Of a DNA stretch of 64,000 bases, positions 43,099 to 52,017 are shown piece by piece. Position 1 is the first letter of the stretch. The number at the start of each line of letters is the position of its first letter. A program made the position numbers and the translations under genes. A model generated the notes under the pieces. That model was not told where the DNA came from. It ran no database searches and saw nothing but the letters and a program-made list of their open reading frames with translations. This stretch comes from Mesorhizobium hawassense (GTDB lineage: Bacteria > Pseudomonadota > Alphaproteobacteria > Rhizobiales > Rhizobiaceae): assembly GCF_003289945.1 (NCBI RefSeq), contig NZ_QMBP01000002.1, positions 1 to 64,000 of the forward strand. Direction: 5' to 3'.

Positions 43099-44027
43099 CC
43101 GCCTTTGCCCGATTCCTCGGCGAGAAGGCCGAGTGTTACATCGAGCTACGCCACTCCCTCGGCTATGCCTTCAGCAAGCAAGCCGGCACGTTGCGGGCTT
43201 TCGTGAGGTACGTTGAGCGCGCTCAGTTCGATGGGCCCGCCACTCGAACGTTGGCGCTGGATTTCGCCCTGTCGTTCAGCGGCGCCGCCAACAGCCGCGT
43301 CACTCGTCACGGCGTGCTCCGCCGGTTTTACGAGTATCTCGCCGTTTACGACGCGCGAACCGAAGTCTTGGAGCGCAGGGCTTTCCCCAGATCCAGAGCG
43401 ATTCCGCCTCCGCGTATTCTCAGCGAGGCTGAGTTGACGTCACTCATCGACGCATGCGCCCGCATTTCGCCTAGCATCCCTCTGCGAGGGCGGACGATGG
43501 CGACGCTGATCGGATTGTTGGCGAGTTCGGGGCTGCGATCGGGCGAAGTAGTCGGGCTTGATCGTTCCGACGTTGATCTCACCAACGGGGTTCTCCTCGT
43601 TCGGAAGACAAAGTTCCGCAAGGATCGTCTCGTTCCAGTTCACACGACAACCCAGGCTGCCCTTGGTTGCTATGCCCGTGAGCGCGACGCCGCTTTCCCC
43701 ACACCCAAGGATCAGGGCTTCTTCCTCAGTTCCCGGGGCAACCGCCTCTCGGCGACCGGCCTGCAAAACGGCTTTGCCGAGGTCCGTAAACTCGCCGACT
43801 TTGATGGCGGTAAGCCGTTAAGGCCGCACGATCTCAGGCACCGGTTTGCCGTGACCCGCCTCAGCCTCTGGCACCAACAGCGCGCAGACGTTCAGGCGCT
43901 ATTGCCTTTGCTCGCCACATATCTCGGCCACGCCAGTTACAGCGACACGGCCTACTACCTCACGGGCTCGGCGGAGCTCCTCGCCATCGCGGCTGAGCGT
44001 GCCGCCCTCGATGGGGGCGCAGCATGA
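43095..44027 (+). CDS. RIT tyrosine recombinase 2
   Basis: The 310-residue protein has the core-binding start YIELRHSLGYAFSKQAGTLR and the catalytic domain ASSGLRSGEVVGLDRSDVDL, LRPHDLRHRFAVTRL and YLGHASYSDTAYYLTG. Arg, HxxR, His and Tyr are all in place. Its start ATG overlaps the stop of gene 1 and its stop overlaps the start of gene 3, so the three are made from one message. Confidence 0.92.
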   Translation: MTAFARFLGEKAECYIELRHSLGYAFSKQAGTLRAFVRYVERAQFDGPATRTLALDFALSFSGAANSRVTRHGVLRRFYEYLAVYDARTEVLERRAFPRSRAIPPPRILSEAELTSLIDACARISPSIPLRGRTMATLIGLLASSGLRSGEVVGLDRSDVDLTNGVLLVRKTKFRKDRLVPVHTTTQAALGCYARERDAAFPTPKDQGFFLSSRGNRLSATGLQNGFAEVRKLADFDGGKPLRPHDLRHRFAVTRLSLWHQQRADVQALLPLLATYLGHASYSDTAYYLTGSAELLAIAAERAALDGGAA

Positions 44028-45031
44028 GCGAACACCTGCTCCTAGCGCCGCTCCTGGAGTCCTATTTCCGCCGGCGCCTGACCAAGCAGCGGAACGCGAC
44101 TCCCGCGACCGTGGCCAGCTATCGGGACGCCTTGCGCATGCTGATCCTCTTTGCCGCCGCCCGATTGCGGAAGAAGCCGGCGGCGTTGGCGCTCGAAGAG
44201 CTTGATCGAGACCTCGTTCTCGCTTTTCTCGACGAACTCGAGGAGAAGCGGAACAATTCCGTCACCACGCGCAACGCCCGCTTGGCCGCGATCCGATCTT
44301 TCTTCCACCACGTCGCTGCCGCCGACCCGGCGTCCTTCGGCGTCGCCCAACGCGTGCTGACGATTCCCATTAAACGGACGCACATTGAGGTGACGTACCA
44401 CCTCACCAAGGCCGAAGTGGACACCCTCATCGCGGCGCCCGATCCAAAGACGTCCCGTGGTCGGCGCGACCGAGCCTTTCTGCTCTTCTTGGCACGGACC
44501 GGCGCCCGGGTCTCCGAAGCCACCGGCGTCAACGCAAACGACCTTCAGTTGGAGCGGCCGCACCCACAAGTGCTGCTACGCGGCAAAGGGCGCAGAGACC
44601 GCGTCGTCCCCATTGCTAAGGACCTGGCGCGGGCGCTGACATCCTTGTTGAGCGAGCGCGGGATCGCCCATCACGAGCCGCGACCGATATTCGTCGGCGC
44701 CCGCAACGAGCGCCTGACTCGTTTCGGAGCGACCCATATCGTGCGGCGTGCGGCCACCGAGGCCGTGCCTACCAGGCCGGCCTTGGCCGACAAGCCCATA
44801 TCGCCGCACATCTTCCGGCACTCCCTCGCCATGAAGCTTCTCCAGTCCGGCGTGGACCTTTTGACGATCCAAGCCTGGCTCGGGCACGCACAGGTCGCCA
44901 CGACCCACCGCTATGCCGCAGCGGATGTCGAGATGATGCGCAATGGACTCGAGAAGGCGGGCGTCACCGGCGATCACGGCGTGCGTTTCCGACCAAATGA
45001 CTCCGTTCTGCAACTGCTGAACTCCATCTGA
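44024..45031 (+). CDS. RIT tyrosine recombinase 3
   Basis: This protein of 335 residues has TPATVASYRDALRMLILFAA and RNARLAAIRSFFHHVAA in the core-binding domain. The catalytic domain has ARTGARVSEATGVNANDL, LRGKGRRDRVVPI, SPHIFRHSLAMKLL and WLGHAQVATTHRYAAAD. All key residues are present. The last base of its stop codon is the first base of the right inverted repeat. Confidence 0.92.
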   Translation: MSEHLLLAPLLESYFRRRLTKQRNATPATVASYRDALRMLILFAAARLRKKPAALALEELDRDLVLAFLDELEEKRNNSVTTRNARLAAIRSFFHHVAAADPASFGVAQRVLTIPIKRTHIEVTYHLTKAEVDTLIAAPDPKTSRGRRDRAFLLFLARTGARVSEATGVNANDLQLERPHPQVLLRGKGRRDRVVPIAKDLARALTSLLSERGIAHHEPRPIFVGARNERLTRFGATHIVRRAATEAVPTRPALADKPISPHIFRHSLAMKLLQSGVDLLTIQAWLGHAQVATTHRYAAADVEMMRNGLEKAGVTGDHGVRFRPNDSVLQLLNSI

Positions 45032-45120
45032 ATATTATGTGGCGGAGGCAAGCTGGGTTTGGCCGGCCCGAAAGGGGGTCAGGGCGGCTCCGCCACATAA
45101 TCTCGCCCGACGCATAAGAA
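45031..45120 (-). repeat. RIT terminal inverted repeat, right (90 bp)
   Basis: It is the exact reverse complement of 41,715-41,804 with no mismatch over 90 bases, and carries the same internal dyad of ATTATGTGGCGGAG. The junction with tnpB follows at 45,120/45,121. Confidence 0.95.
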
Positions 45121-45234
45121 CGGATCGGCGCCCATCGTGTCGCGCACCAGCGCCGCCAATCCCTCAGCGCCCTTGCGGAAGTCCACCGGCCTGGTCGCCA
45201 CCATGACGCGCACGGCGCCGGTCGGGCCGATCAC
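45118..45234 (-). pseudogene. tnpB: IS66 tnpB, N-terminal part cut off by the RIT element
   Basis: GTG 45,234 overlaps the tnpA stop (GTGA). Translation gives IGPTGAVRVMVATRPVDFRK, then GAEGLAALVRDTMGADPF, the N-terminal third of TnpB. At Phe39 the reading enters the RIT repeat. The remaining part is at 41,446-41,688. Confidence 0.9.
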
Positions 45235-45665
45235 GACGAACTCTTCAGCGCACGGATCACCGCAGCCACCGTCTTGGCGTCAGCGCCACGACCGACCCGC
45301 ATGGCGACACCGTCGATCTCAAGCTCGATCACCCCAACGTCGCGGGTCGCCTTCCGCTTCCGCGGCTGCGCTGGACGCGTCGGCGTGGGTTCCGGAGGCG
45401 GCGTCGTCACCACCGCCGGCACGAAGGCCGGGGATTCCTCCGAAGCGGCCTGTTTGCGCGCTTCGCGCCGCCAGGCGAACACCTGCTGTGGCCTCAGACC
45501 ATAACGCCGGGCGACTTCGGAAATGACTGCGTTCGGTTCCAGCGTCTCCGCGACGATCCGCGCCTTGTCATCCATCGACCAGTGACGCCGGCCGCCAGCA
45601 CCGTTGATCACCTCGAAACGCCGGGGCTGCCGCTCCGGGTCAAGCGTAAGGTCAAGTCCAGACAC
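45231..45665 (-). CDS. tnpA: IS66 TnpA (Orf1) DNA-binding protein
   Basis: The 144-residue protein has the HTH of IS66 Orf1: RRHWSMDDKARIVAETLEPN, then AVISEVARRYGLRPQQVFAW. A proline-rich linker (TTPPPEPTPTRPAQPRKRK) and the C-terminal IELEIDGVAMRVGRGADAKT, VAAVIRALK follow. It is an accessory transposition protein. The gene appears intact. Confidence 0.93.
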   Translation of the reverse strand: MSGLDLTLDPERQPRRFEVINGAGGRRHWSMDDKARIVAETLEPNAVISEVARRYGLRPQQVFAWRREARKQAASEESPAFVPAVVTTPPPEPTPTRPAQPRKRKATRDVGVIELEIDGVAMRVGRGADAKTVAAVIRALKSSS

Positions 45666-45749
45666 AAGCCTATCTCCGATCCCAATACAGGATCGGCAAC
45701 CTCACAGATCGCGATCACTCTCGAAAGGTGGCCCGGAAACGCCGCTTAC

Positions 45750-45757
45750 CCTGAAAA
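45750..45757 (+). repeat. 8-bp target duplication of IS66, right copy
   Basis: CCTGAAAA directly follows the right IS66 end and repeats 39,838-39,845 exactly. About 210 bases without a gene then lead to the alpha/beta hydrolase. Confidence 0.92.
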
Positions 45758-45966
45758 GCCAGACAACGCCAACCGGAAAGAAACCATCGAATGGCGCCAG
45801 CCAAGCGCCATAGTCGAACGGTGGTGACGCCGATTGACGCTTGATGGACGCAACTCGACTTCGGACTGCAACAACGCGCGAAATTGATGCGGTCTGCTTG
45901 TCCTGACACGCTTGAACGATCGCAGTCTTGACGAGCGTTGTGCCGGTTTGGAGAGGAGCATTGTCA

Positions 45967-46815
45967 GTGAATACTATCGAAGTTCGAACGGCGGAATGGC
46001 AGACTTGCAACGTCCTTGGCGTCGACGTTGAATTCCATCGAGAGGGATCCGGGCAGCCGCTCGTTTTGATAGATGGTTCTTTTGGATTTCGTCCAGACGG
46101 GCCGTTTATAGGTGATTTTGCGCGAAATTTCTCTGTTATTGCTATTCGGCTTCCAGGATTTGGTGACAACGCCCTGCCGGGGTGGATCAACTCGACCGAC
46201 GACTATGCCTACCTGGGCCTTCAGCTCTTAAAGAAACTGGACGTAAAGCGCGCGATTCTCACAGGCTGTTCCTTCGGCGGCTGGGTAGCGGCTGAAATGG
46301 CCGCCATGGATGCCAGCAGGCTGTCGGGCCTGGTCCTTGTTGGTGCATTTGGACTCAAGGCTGGACCATATGACAGACTGGACGTGCCTGACATCTATTC
46401 CATGTCTAGGTCGGCGCTTGAGTGTCTCCTCTATCGCGATCCCGCTCACGCACGTTTCGATCAAAGTCGCGGTGACGACAACACGTTGGAAAGAATGGCC
46501 CGCGGTTGGGAGACCATGGCACTGTTGAGTTGGGACTCCTTCTTTCACAACCCGAAGCTCAAATATCGCGTGGCGGGTATCGACCTTCCTTGTCTGATTC
46601 TGCGCGGTGAGTCCGATGGACTTGTCTCAAGGGCGAACGCGGATGCATTCGCTTCTTTGATCAAGGGCGCGCAGTCTGGAGAAATCGCAAATTGCGGACA
46701 TCTCCCGTTGGTTGAACAGCCCGAGGAAGTCGGTTCCCGCATCATGTCTTTTATATCGTCTACAAAAGCATGGACTGGATCTCGAATAGACGTCCGGATG
46801 GTGGATACTCAATGA
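45967..46815 (+). CDS. Alpha/beta hydrolase
   Basis: GTG 45,967 lies 8 bases after GGAG and gives 282 residues. The fold is clear: GQPLVLIDGSFGFRPDG before the first strand, RLPGFGDNALPG, the nucleophile elbow GCSFGGWVAAEMA (Ser), LILRGESDGLVS (Asp) and GHLPLVEQPEEV (His). It resembles C-C or ester hydrolases of catabolic pathways such as RutD or meta-cleavage enzymes. It is coupled by ATGA to the next hydrolase. The substrate is unknown. Before the IS66 insertion it probably followed the SDR at 39,011-39,799 by about 210 bases. Confidence 0.87.
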   Translation: MNTIEVRTAEWQTCNVLGVDVEFHREGSGQPLVLIDGSFGFRPDGPFIGDFARNFSVIAIRLPGFGDNALPGWINSTDDYAYLGLQLLKKLDVKRAILTGCSFGGWVAAEMAAMDASRLSGLVLVGAFGLKAGPYDRLDVPDIYSMSRSALECLLYRDPAHARFDQSRGDDNTLERMARGWETMALLSWDSFFHNPKLKYRVAGIDLPCLILRGESDGLVSRANADAFASLIKGAQSGEIANCGHLPLVEQPEEVGSRIMSFISSTKAWTGSRIDVRMVDTQ

Positions 46816-47630
46816 ACAGTAAATACCAACAACTCCAGATTAACGTACCCGATGCACGGGTCCTGCATGCTGACTTCTATAGTCCGGAGGGAGAGGACCC
46901 GCACCCGACCGTGATTGGTATACACGGTGGTGGGTGGAACCAGGGATCTCGGGGGGGCTACCAGCATTGGGGGCAACTCCTGGCGGAGAACGGCTATGCG
47001 CTGTTGGCCGTGGACCGCTGGCATTTCAATATCCACGAGACACCCTACCCAACGGTAATAGCAGATTTGCGCGAGGTTATAAAATTCTGCCAGGCGAACT
47101 CATCCTTCTTGCGAATCGATCCGGATCGTATCGCGCTGATGGGTGCTTCATCGGGAGCATACATAGCAGCAATGGTCGGCCTAGATAGTGCCGCTGGTAA
47201 TCAACCTAGCCCTTCGGTTGGCATCAAGGCCGTTGTCGCAGCTTACGGCGTCTATGATTTGGCGGCGGAGTGGTCGTATGAGCAGATGACGCGGCCGTTG
47301 GACAAATCGATAGAATGGCTGCTTGGCTGCGCGCTCTACGACAACCGCGCCGCTTACTTCGAGGCATCCCCTTTATCTCGCTGTGTTCGGAGCAACAATC
47401 GAATACCATTTCTTGTTGCCTGGGGGACAGAGGACAGCGTCGTCAGCGAGCAGTTGCAGTCTCAGCCCTTTGCCCGAGCGCTTGCACTTGCTGGTTTTGA
47501 TGTGACCACCTGCATCCTGCCCTACGCCCAGCATTACTGGCTGTTGGAACCGCTAGACCAAGCCTTGAGCCAATCTGCGATGTTTGCGCCACGCCTACTG
47601 CGTTTTCTTAACAGAACTATCAAGTCCTGA
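46812..47630 (+). CDS. HSL-like alpha/beta hydrolase (esterase/amidase)
   Basis: ATG 46,812 overlaps the previous stop (ATGA) and gives 272 residues. The HSL/kynurenine-formamidase-like features are IHGGGWNQGSRGGY (oxyanion loop), ALLAVDRWHFN, DPDRIALMGASSGAYIAAMV with the Ser nucleophile, AWGTEDSVVS (Asp) and YAQHYWLLEP (His). Enzymes of this shape cleave esters, formamides or ring-opened amides. The co-transcribed cyclic amidohydrolase suggests it acts in the same pathway. Confidence 0.87.
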   Translation: MNSKYQQLQINVPDARVLHADFYSPEGEDPHPTVIGIHGGGWNQGSRGGYQHWGQLLAENGYALLAVDRWHFNIHETPYPTVIADLREVIKFCQANSSFLRIDPDRIALMGASSGAYIAAMVGLDSAAGNQPSPSVGIKAVVAAYGVYDLAAEWSYEQMTRPLDKSIEWLLGCALYDNRAAYFEASPLSRCVRSNNRIPFLVAWGTEDSVVSEQLQSQPFARALALAGFDVTTCILPYAQHYWLLEPLDQALSQSAMFAPRLLRFLNRTIKS

Positions 47631-47641
47631 AAGGATGACAT

Positions 47642-49069
47642 GTGGTTGACTTCGACTTTGACCTAGTGGTTCGTGACGGTACCGTGGTGACATCCTTTGA
47701 CTGCTTCTCAGCCGACATTGGAGTAAAAGATGGTGTAATCACGGCAATCGGTAGGAACCTGCGCCGCGGCCGGGAAGAACTGTCTGCGGAGCACCAGCTT
47801 GTAATCCCGGGAGGACTTGACCCTCACTGTCACATTGAAGAAGTTGCCGAAAGCGGATCTGTTCAGGAAGAAACATTCGAGACTGGATCAAAAGCGGCCC
47901 TGGCCGGCGGGACCACGTCGCTCATTTGCTTCAAGCCCCAATGGCGGGGCCACTCGATCAAGTCAAGCGCGCCTGACTACCTTGAACGAGCCTCCCGCGC
48001 TCTAGCCGACTATAGTTTTCATCAGATCATTACCGACCCGTCTCCCGAGGTCCTAGATCAAGAAATACCGACGCTGTTGGCTCTTGGGGTTCGTAGTCTG
48101 AAGGTATTCTTGACTTACGATCCCCTCCGTCTTTCCGATGGCCAATTCATCTCGGTGCTGTCGAAGGCCAAGCAACTCGGGATGATGGTGACCGTACACT
48201 GCGAGAATTATGACGCGATAGAGTGGCTGCAAAATGCGCTCTTGGCTGCCGGAAAGACGGCCCCCGTCTACCACGCGTGGGCACGCCCGGTGGTTGTTGA
48301 ACGAGAAGCCGCCCACCGTGCGATTTCCTTGGCCGAGTTGGTCGGCCAGCCAATTCAGGTGTTCCATGTTTCCGCGGGTGCAGTTGCCGATGAGATTGAA
48401 AGGGCGCGCAAGCGTGGATCGAAAGTGTGGGGCGAAACGTGTATGCACTACCTCACACACACTATCGCCGACCTGGAGAAGCCGCACTTTGAAGGCGCGA
48501 AGGTGGTCTGCTCGCCGGCACTGCGCGATGAGGGCGAGGCGGACCGGTTGTGGGCCGCAATATCGAGGGGAACACTTAATGTGATCTCGTCGGATCACTG
48601 CGGGTTTTCGTTTGCAAAAGCGAAACGGGACCCTGGCAGCAGCGCCTATGGCCAAGGGACCGCATTGCTTAACGACGATGGCACGCCCGCGTTCAATTCA
48701 ATACCAAATGGCGTGCCTGGGATTGAGACCAGAATGACAGTGCTATTCAATGAGGCGGTCACCAAAGGCCGGCTCGATCTACCCGCATTCGTAAGACTTA
48801 CTTCAACGAATGCAGCTCACCTTTTCGGTCTGAAAGGGCGGAAGGGAGACATCATTCCTGGGGCGGACGCCGACCTCGTCATATGGGATCCTACGAGGGA
48901 AAAGACGATAAATGTCAGCGACATGCACCAAGCCATAGACTACACGCCGTGGGAAGGCTACAGCGCAAAAGGGTGGCCAACCACCACAATTCGCCGGGGA
49001 GAAGTTGTTGTCCGAGACAATCAAATCCTTGCTAAAGCCGGAACCGGCAAGCTGTTACCGAGAGCCTGA
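47642..49069 (+). CDS. Dihydropyrimidinase/hydantoinase-family cyclic amidohydrolase
   Basis: The protein has 475 residues and starts at GTG 47,642 after AAAGGA. All binuclear metal ligands of the D-hydantoinase/dihydropyrimidinase family can be placed: His62 and His64 in GGLDPHCHIE, the carboxylated Lys153 in SLKVFLTY, His186 in TVHCEN, His242 in QVFHVSAG, and Asp318 in SSDHCG. Family members open cyclic ureides or imides to N-carbamoyl or amide acids. The presence of Cys63 instead of the usual Thr in DPHTH is a small oddity. An N-carbamoyl amino acid hydrolase-like gene lies at 54,222-55,481. The exact substrate is unknown. Confidence 0.9.
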   Translation: MVDFDFDLVVRDGTVVTSFDCFSADIGVKDGVITAIGRNLRRGREELSAEHQLVIPGGLDPHCHIEEVAESGSVQEETFETGSKAALAGGTTSLICFKPQWRGHSIKSSAPDYLERASRALADYSFHQIITDPSPEVLDQEIPTLLALGVRSLKVFLTYDPLRLSDGQFISVLSKAKQLGMMVTVHCENYDAIEWLQNALLAAGKTAPVYHAWARPVVVEREAAHRAISLAELVGQPIQVFHVSAGAVADEIERARKRGSKVWGETCMHYLTHTIADLEKPHFEGAKVVCSPALRDEGEADRLWAAISRGTLNVISSDHCGFSFAKAKRDPGSSAYGQGTALLNDDGTPAFNSIPNGVPGIETRMTVLFNEAVTKGRLDLPAFVRLTSTNAAHLFGLKGRKGDIIPGADADLVIWDPTREKTINVSDMHQAIDYTPWEGYSAKGWPTTTIRRGEVVVRDNQILAKAGTGKLLPRA

Positions 49070-49378
49070 GGCCAGCATACAATGCAGAGCTTTGGCGACG
49101 CGGGGCAGGAGTTCGCTCAAGGGCTCGAACTCCGGACCAGCCCATGCCGCGGCTTGTGCGGCCTGCCGCCCTTGCATGGCGCGGCGAGCCGCGGCCCGGG
49201 ACCCGGGACCTCCGCCTTCCTCAGCGCAGACGAACTCAGATAGCCGGTTCATCCGTGAGGCATACGACGGAAGGGAGACGCCTGACGCGCAAGCTGGTGG
49301 CGGTTGCGCCAGGAGATTTGGGGACTCGCCCAAGCGGCCACTGGCCATTCGGCCACGGCTGCGAATCCAGGTTAACGT

Positions 49379-50458
49379 TCATCTGAGTTGAAGAAGGATT
49401 TCGAGGAGGGAATCCGAGCGCCACCCTGCGGTTCTTCGGCGGAGCTTGACGCTTCCTTTTGTCTTGCTGGCGCGCACGAGGTTGAGGGTGAAGCGCCGGA
49501 CGACGAGCAGCCAGTGGAAACTTTCGACGCCCCAATGGCCGCGTGCGGCGTCGGCGAGTCGTTCGATATTGAGCGGCGCCGAACTGATGTATTGGCGGGT
49601 ATCGAAGGTGCAGCGGTCGGCCAGTTCGGTGCGATTGGGGATCTTGACGATGGTCTTGATGCCGCGAAAGCGCGGCTGGCCCGGATAGCTGCGGTCGGGG
49701 TCGATCCAGTTGACGACGCTGGAAGCGGTGTAGACGTGTGTCTCGATGTGGCCGTGGCCCTTCTCGATGGTGGTCTTGGTGACGCGTTCTTCGGGGCCGC
49801 GGAAATAGTCTGCGACTCCGTGTTCGAGGGTCGGCTGGCTCCCCTTCAGGGCAGCGTAGTCGGCCTTGTGCTCGTGGATCTTGTCGGCGATCTCGACCAG
49901 GGTGCCCATGGCGTCGATGGTGACGAGGGCGCCTTCGAGCTGTCGGGTCTCGGCGAGGTGATCGAGCAGCTCGGGGATGGGGTGATCTCGTTGGCCTTGT
50001 CCTGCACCGAGAGCTGTGTCAGCGACAGCCGGGCGTTGGTGGAATAGGCGCTGAGCGTGTGCAGGGCCTTGAGGCCCTTGCGACGATCGTGAGTGCGGCG
50101 GGGGGTCTTGCCGCCGAAGGCGATGACCTCGTGCCGGCCCGGCCAGAGCGCGGCGGTCCAGCTCTCGAAGCAGCGCTCGAACAGGATCGGGTCGATGCGA
50201 TTAACCAAGGCCCGCAGCCAGCGGGCGCAGGGGATGCTGTGGTGGAACGGGCGAACCGGCGCATCAGGTCGAGATGATGCTCGCCCTAGGCGACGATGGC
50301 GTCGAAATCGTCGCAGTCGGCTATGTCGCGCAGGTCAGCAGCAACAGCATCTCCTCGAGCGGAAACGCCACCCGCCAAGGTTCGCGGTCATCGTCGATCT
50401 GCGAAAACTCCTCGAGGAGAACGGCCACGCGCGACTGCGGAGTCTGCTCGTCGAACAT
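49379..50458 (-). pseudogene. ISAs1-family transposase, frameshifted
   Basis: Pieces in several frames line up with one ISAs1 transposase. MFDEQTPQSRVAVLLEEFSQ begins at 50,458; then come LEEMLLLLTCA, RIDPILFERCFESWTAALWP, GKTPRRTHDRRKGLKALHTL, LSAYSTNARLSLTQL, QDKANEIT, VTIDAMGTLVEIADKI, ALKGSQPTLEHGVADYF and AARGHWGVESFHWLL. At least two frame breaks occur, near 50,330 and near 49,990. The C-terminal tail is abnormal. It is non-functional. The upstream stretch 49,070-49,378 shows no supported gene. Confidence 0.85.
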
Positions 50459-51105
50459 TGGGGACCAGCACGTCTCCAGCGAATCAAGCTATGATTGGAA
50501 TCACAGGTCCCCTTCAATTCCAAAACCTCGTTAACCCGACTTCCCAGCCGTGCCATTCGGCACGAACGGGTCGCCATTCTGCTTGGGCGCTGCTATCTCG
50601 GCCACGGCCTGAAGCCGCAGGAGACCCCAGCAAGTTTGGCTTCGTAGACAGCACTAAGCACCTTGCCACCGTGCCGCGACCTCGGGATATTCCGGAGCGA
50701 CGATGCGATGTGCGCCTCGCTGGCGCAATCCCGCTCGAAAAGAGCGGTACAGTGGCCAGTTACATAATCGTGGAAACGATTTGCCAGATGAGCGATGGTT
50801 CCATGATGAACCTGCCAGCCGTGCCGCGTTGATCAGCCTGGCCCATGCCGGAGCATGGCGACGTAAGCCGCGATTTACAACACCCGCAGGATACGATCGC
50901 GGCAAGCGACGCCATTCGGCGACCGCGACCGTTGCACGGCGGTACGGAACAAGAGCCCGTGGGGAGGTGGCCGGCGCTGCTTGGGAGGCGTCTGATAGCG
51001 CCGGCCAGGCGGAGGTCAAGGTCCGCCGTATACCGAAATAATCAAGGAGCAACCTGATCACAGGTATTGTCGATCAATCGACTCAAGCAGTTTAGCCTTA
51101 AGTCG
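50459..51105. other. Region with no supported gene
   Basis: Several overlapping frames exist on both strands, but none has a start with a ribosome site, a recognisable domain or an intact homologue in this window. It is probably decayed mobile DNA next to the ISAs1 remnant. Confidence 0.4.
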
Positions 51106-51312
51106 TTATTTGCCGTACCGGCGCTCCAACGCGTCGGCAATTCGCTCGCAAAGCAATTCCGACGTCACGACTGTGAGGTGGAGACGAAGGTGAACTCCGT
51201 GTGTGTCAACCAGGGTAACGACAATACCGCGATCGAAGTACTCTGCGAAGTCGAGAACTTCGTTGATGATGAAGTTGGGGATTTCGCCGAGCCTCTTAAG
51301 GCGTTCATCCAC
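51106..51312 (-). CDS. Small conserved protein B, copy 2 (unknown function)
   Basis: GTG 51,312 lies 8 bases after GGAGG and gives 68 residues: DERLKRLGEIPNFIINEVLD, FAEYFDRGIVVTLVDTHGVH, then TSELLCERIADALERRYGK. It is homologous to 13,406-13,615. Conservation of the protein against DNA that has clearly diverged suggests both are under selection. The gene follows protein A with a 32-base gap, forming a two-gene unit. No domain recognised. Confidence 0.65.
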   Translation of the reverse strand: MDERLKRLGEIPNFIINEVLDFAEYFDRGIVVTLVDTHGVHLRLHLTVVTSELLCERIADALERRYGK

Positions 51313-51344
51313 AGGGTTTGCCTCCGATCACGGCTCAACGTTTG

Positions 51345-51524
51345 TCAACTGGTCGGCGGCCGTCCAGGCAGCCCGAGTCTAATTCGCTGGTCTTCGGCGT
51401 AGCTCTCGGCAACAGCTTGAGCGTCGAACAAACGCCGAGTCACCTTGCCATCTTTGACGACATGTACAACCCAATTACCATCAACATTCTTCAATCGAAC
51501 GTCATTTGGTTCCCCGGTAACCAT
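51345..51524 (-). CDS. Small conserved protein A, copy 2 (59 residues, unknown function)
   Basis: ATG 51,524 opens a 59-residue frame reading MVTGEPNDVRLKNVDGNWVV, HVVKDGKVTRRLFDAQAVAE and SYAEDQRIRLGLPGRPPTS. The frameshifted relative at 13,616-13,808 shares most of these residues, which supports the short frame as real. The composition suggests a small soluble beta-rich protein. It sits directly upstream of protein B. Confidence 0.6.
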   Translation of the reverse strand: MVTGEPNDVRLKNVDGNWVVHVVKDGKVTRRLFDAQAVAESYAEDQRIRLGLPGRPPTS

Positions 51525-51698
51525 TGTCGCTCACCGCTTCATCCGCCAATACCCAGGGATGGAAGACAACTCCACAAGAACTGCAAAGCTCGGTGGGGTG
51601 CCATCACCCGAGACGAAGTATTAACATCGATACTGTCGATCAGTACGTCGCTTCCATACTGCGGAAAGCCACTCAACAAAGCCAGAAGTCCAGACGCT

Positions 51699-52001
51699 CT
51701 AACGTTTGTTTTGAGTTGGCGCGTTCATACCCCAATTCCATTGTCGTACCTGGATGTCTTGAAATAGTCCGTGCTTGGAATATGGATCGTTCTCGGCGAC
51801 CGATTTGGCGGCCGCGAGGTCTTCGACATCAGTCACTATTAGGCTACCGTCCGCAACTCCGCCCACAGAGATGAACGGACCTGAGAACGCTATGGAACCT
51901 GCCTCGTTCAAAGCTTCGAGATAGGCGCGATGTTCTTGTCGTTTGTCGAGCCGAATTTGCAAAGAGTTTGGCTTGTCTGTACAGATTATGGCGAACAACA
52001 T
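51699..52001 (-). CDS. YciI-family protein
   Basis: ATG 52,001 follows AGGACAGGAAG and gives 100 residues. YciI landmarks are MLFAIICTDKPNSLQIRLDK, RQEHRAYLEALNEAGSIAFS with the family histidine, GPF, and DVEDLAAAKSVAENDPYSKH. YciI proteins are small dimeric ferredoxin-like enzymes or accessory proteins found with diverse catabolic genes. It starts 16 bases after the flavin monooxygenase, so the two are probably made together. Confidence 0.87.
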   Translation of the reverse strand: MLFAIICTDKPNSLQIRLDKRQEHRAYLEALNEAGSIAFSGPFISVGGVADGSLIVTDVEDLAAAKSVAENDPYSKHGLFQDIQVRQWNWGMNAPTQNKR

Positions 52002-52017
52002 TGCTTCCTGTCCTATC

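Larger units (their letters stand above)
41689..45120 (+). mobile_element. RIT (recombinase-in-trio) element inserted in IS66 tnpB
   Basis: Three tyrosine recombinase genes overlap by ATGA (41,860-43,098; 43,095-44,027; 44,024-45,031). They are flanked by perfect 90-bp inverted repeats (41,715-41,804 and 45,031-45,120). This is the defining layout of RIT elements. Joining the flanks restores an unbroken tnpB if agaa (41,685-41,688 and 45,117-45,120) counts as a 4-base target duplication. The third gene's stop codon borders the right repeat. No cargo gene is present. Confidence 0.92.
39846..45749 (-). mobile_element. IS66-family element carrying a nested RIT element
   Basis: The left end reads GTAACCGGTGTTCTCAGGCC (39,846 on). 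The right end, on the minus strand from 45,749, reads GTAAGCGGCGTTTCCGGGCC. These form the imperfect inverted repeats of an IS66 element. Perfect CCTGAAAA copies flank it. Genes read leftward: tnpA (45,231-45,665), tnpB (split into 45,118-45,234 and 41,446-41,688) and the full-length transposase tnpC (39,859-41,388). Without the insert the element would be about 2.47 kb, normal for IS66. It sits in the catabolic gene run between an SDR and an alpha/beta hydrolase. Confidence 0.93.

Noticed and set aside
49055..49348. 97-residue minus-strand frame after the amidohydrolase gene
   Set aside because: Alanine-rich with no recognisable domain or ribosome site, and it overlaps the end of the amidohydrolase gene.
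50654..51061. Overlapping frames of about 110-135 residues on both strands
   Set aside because: Mutually overlapping, Arg/Ala-rich, no start sites or domains; probably decayed mobile DNA.
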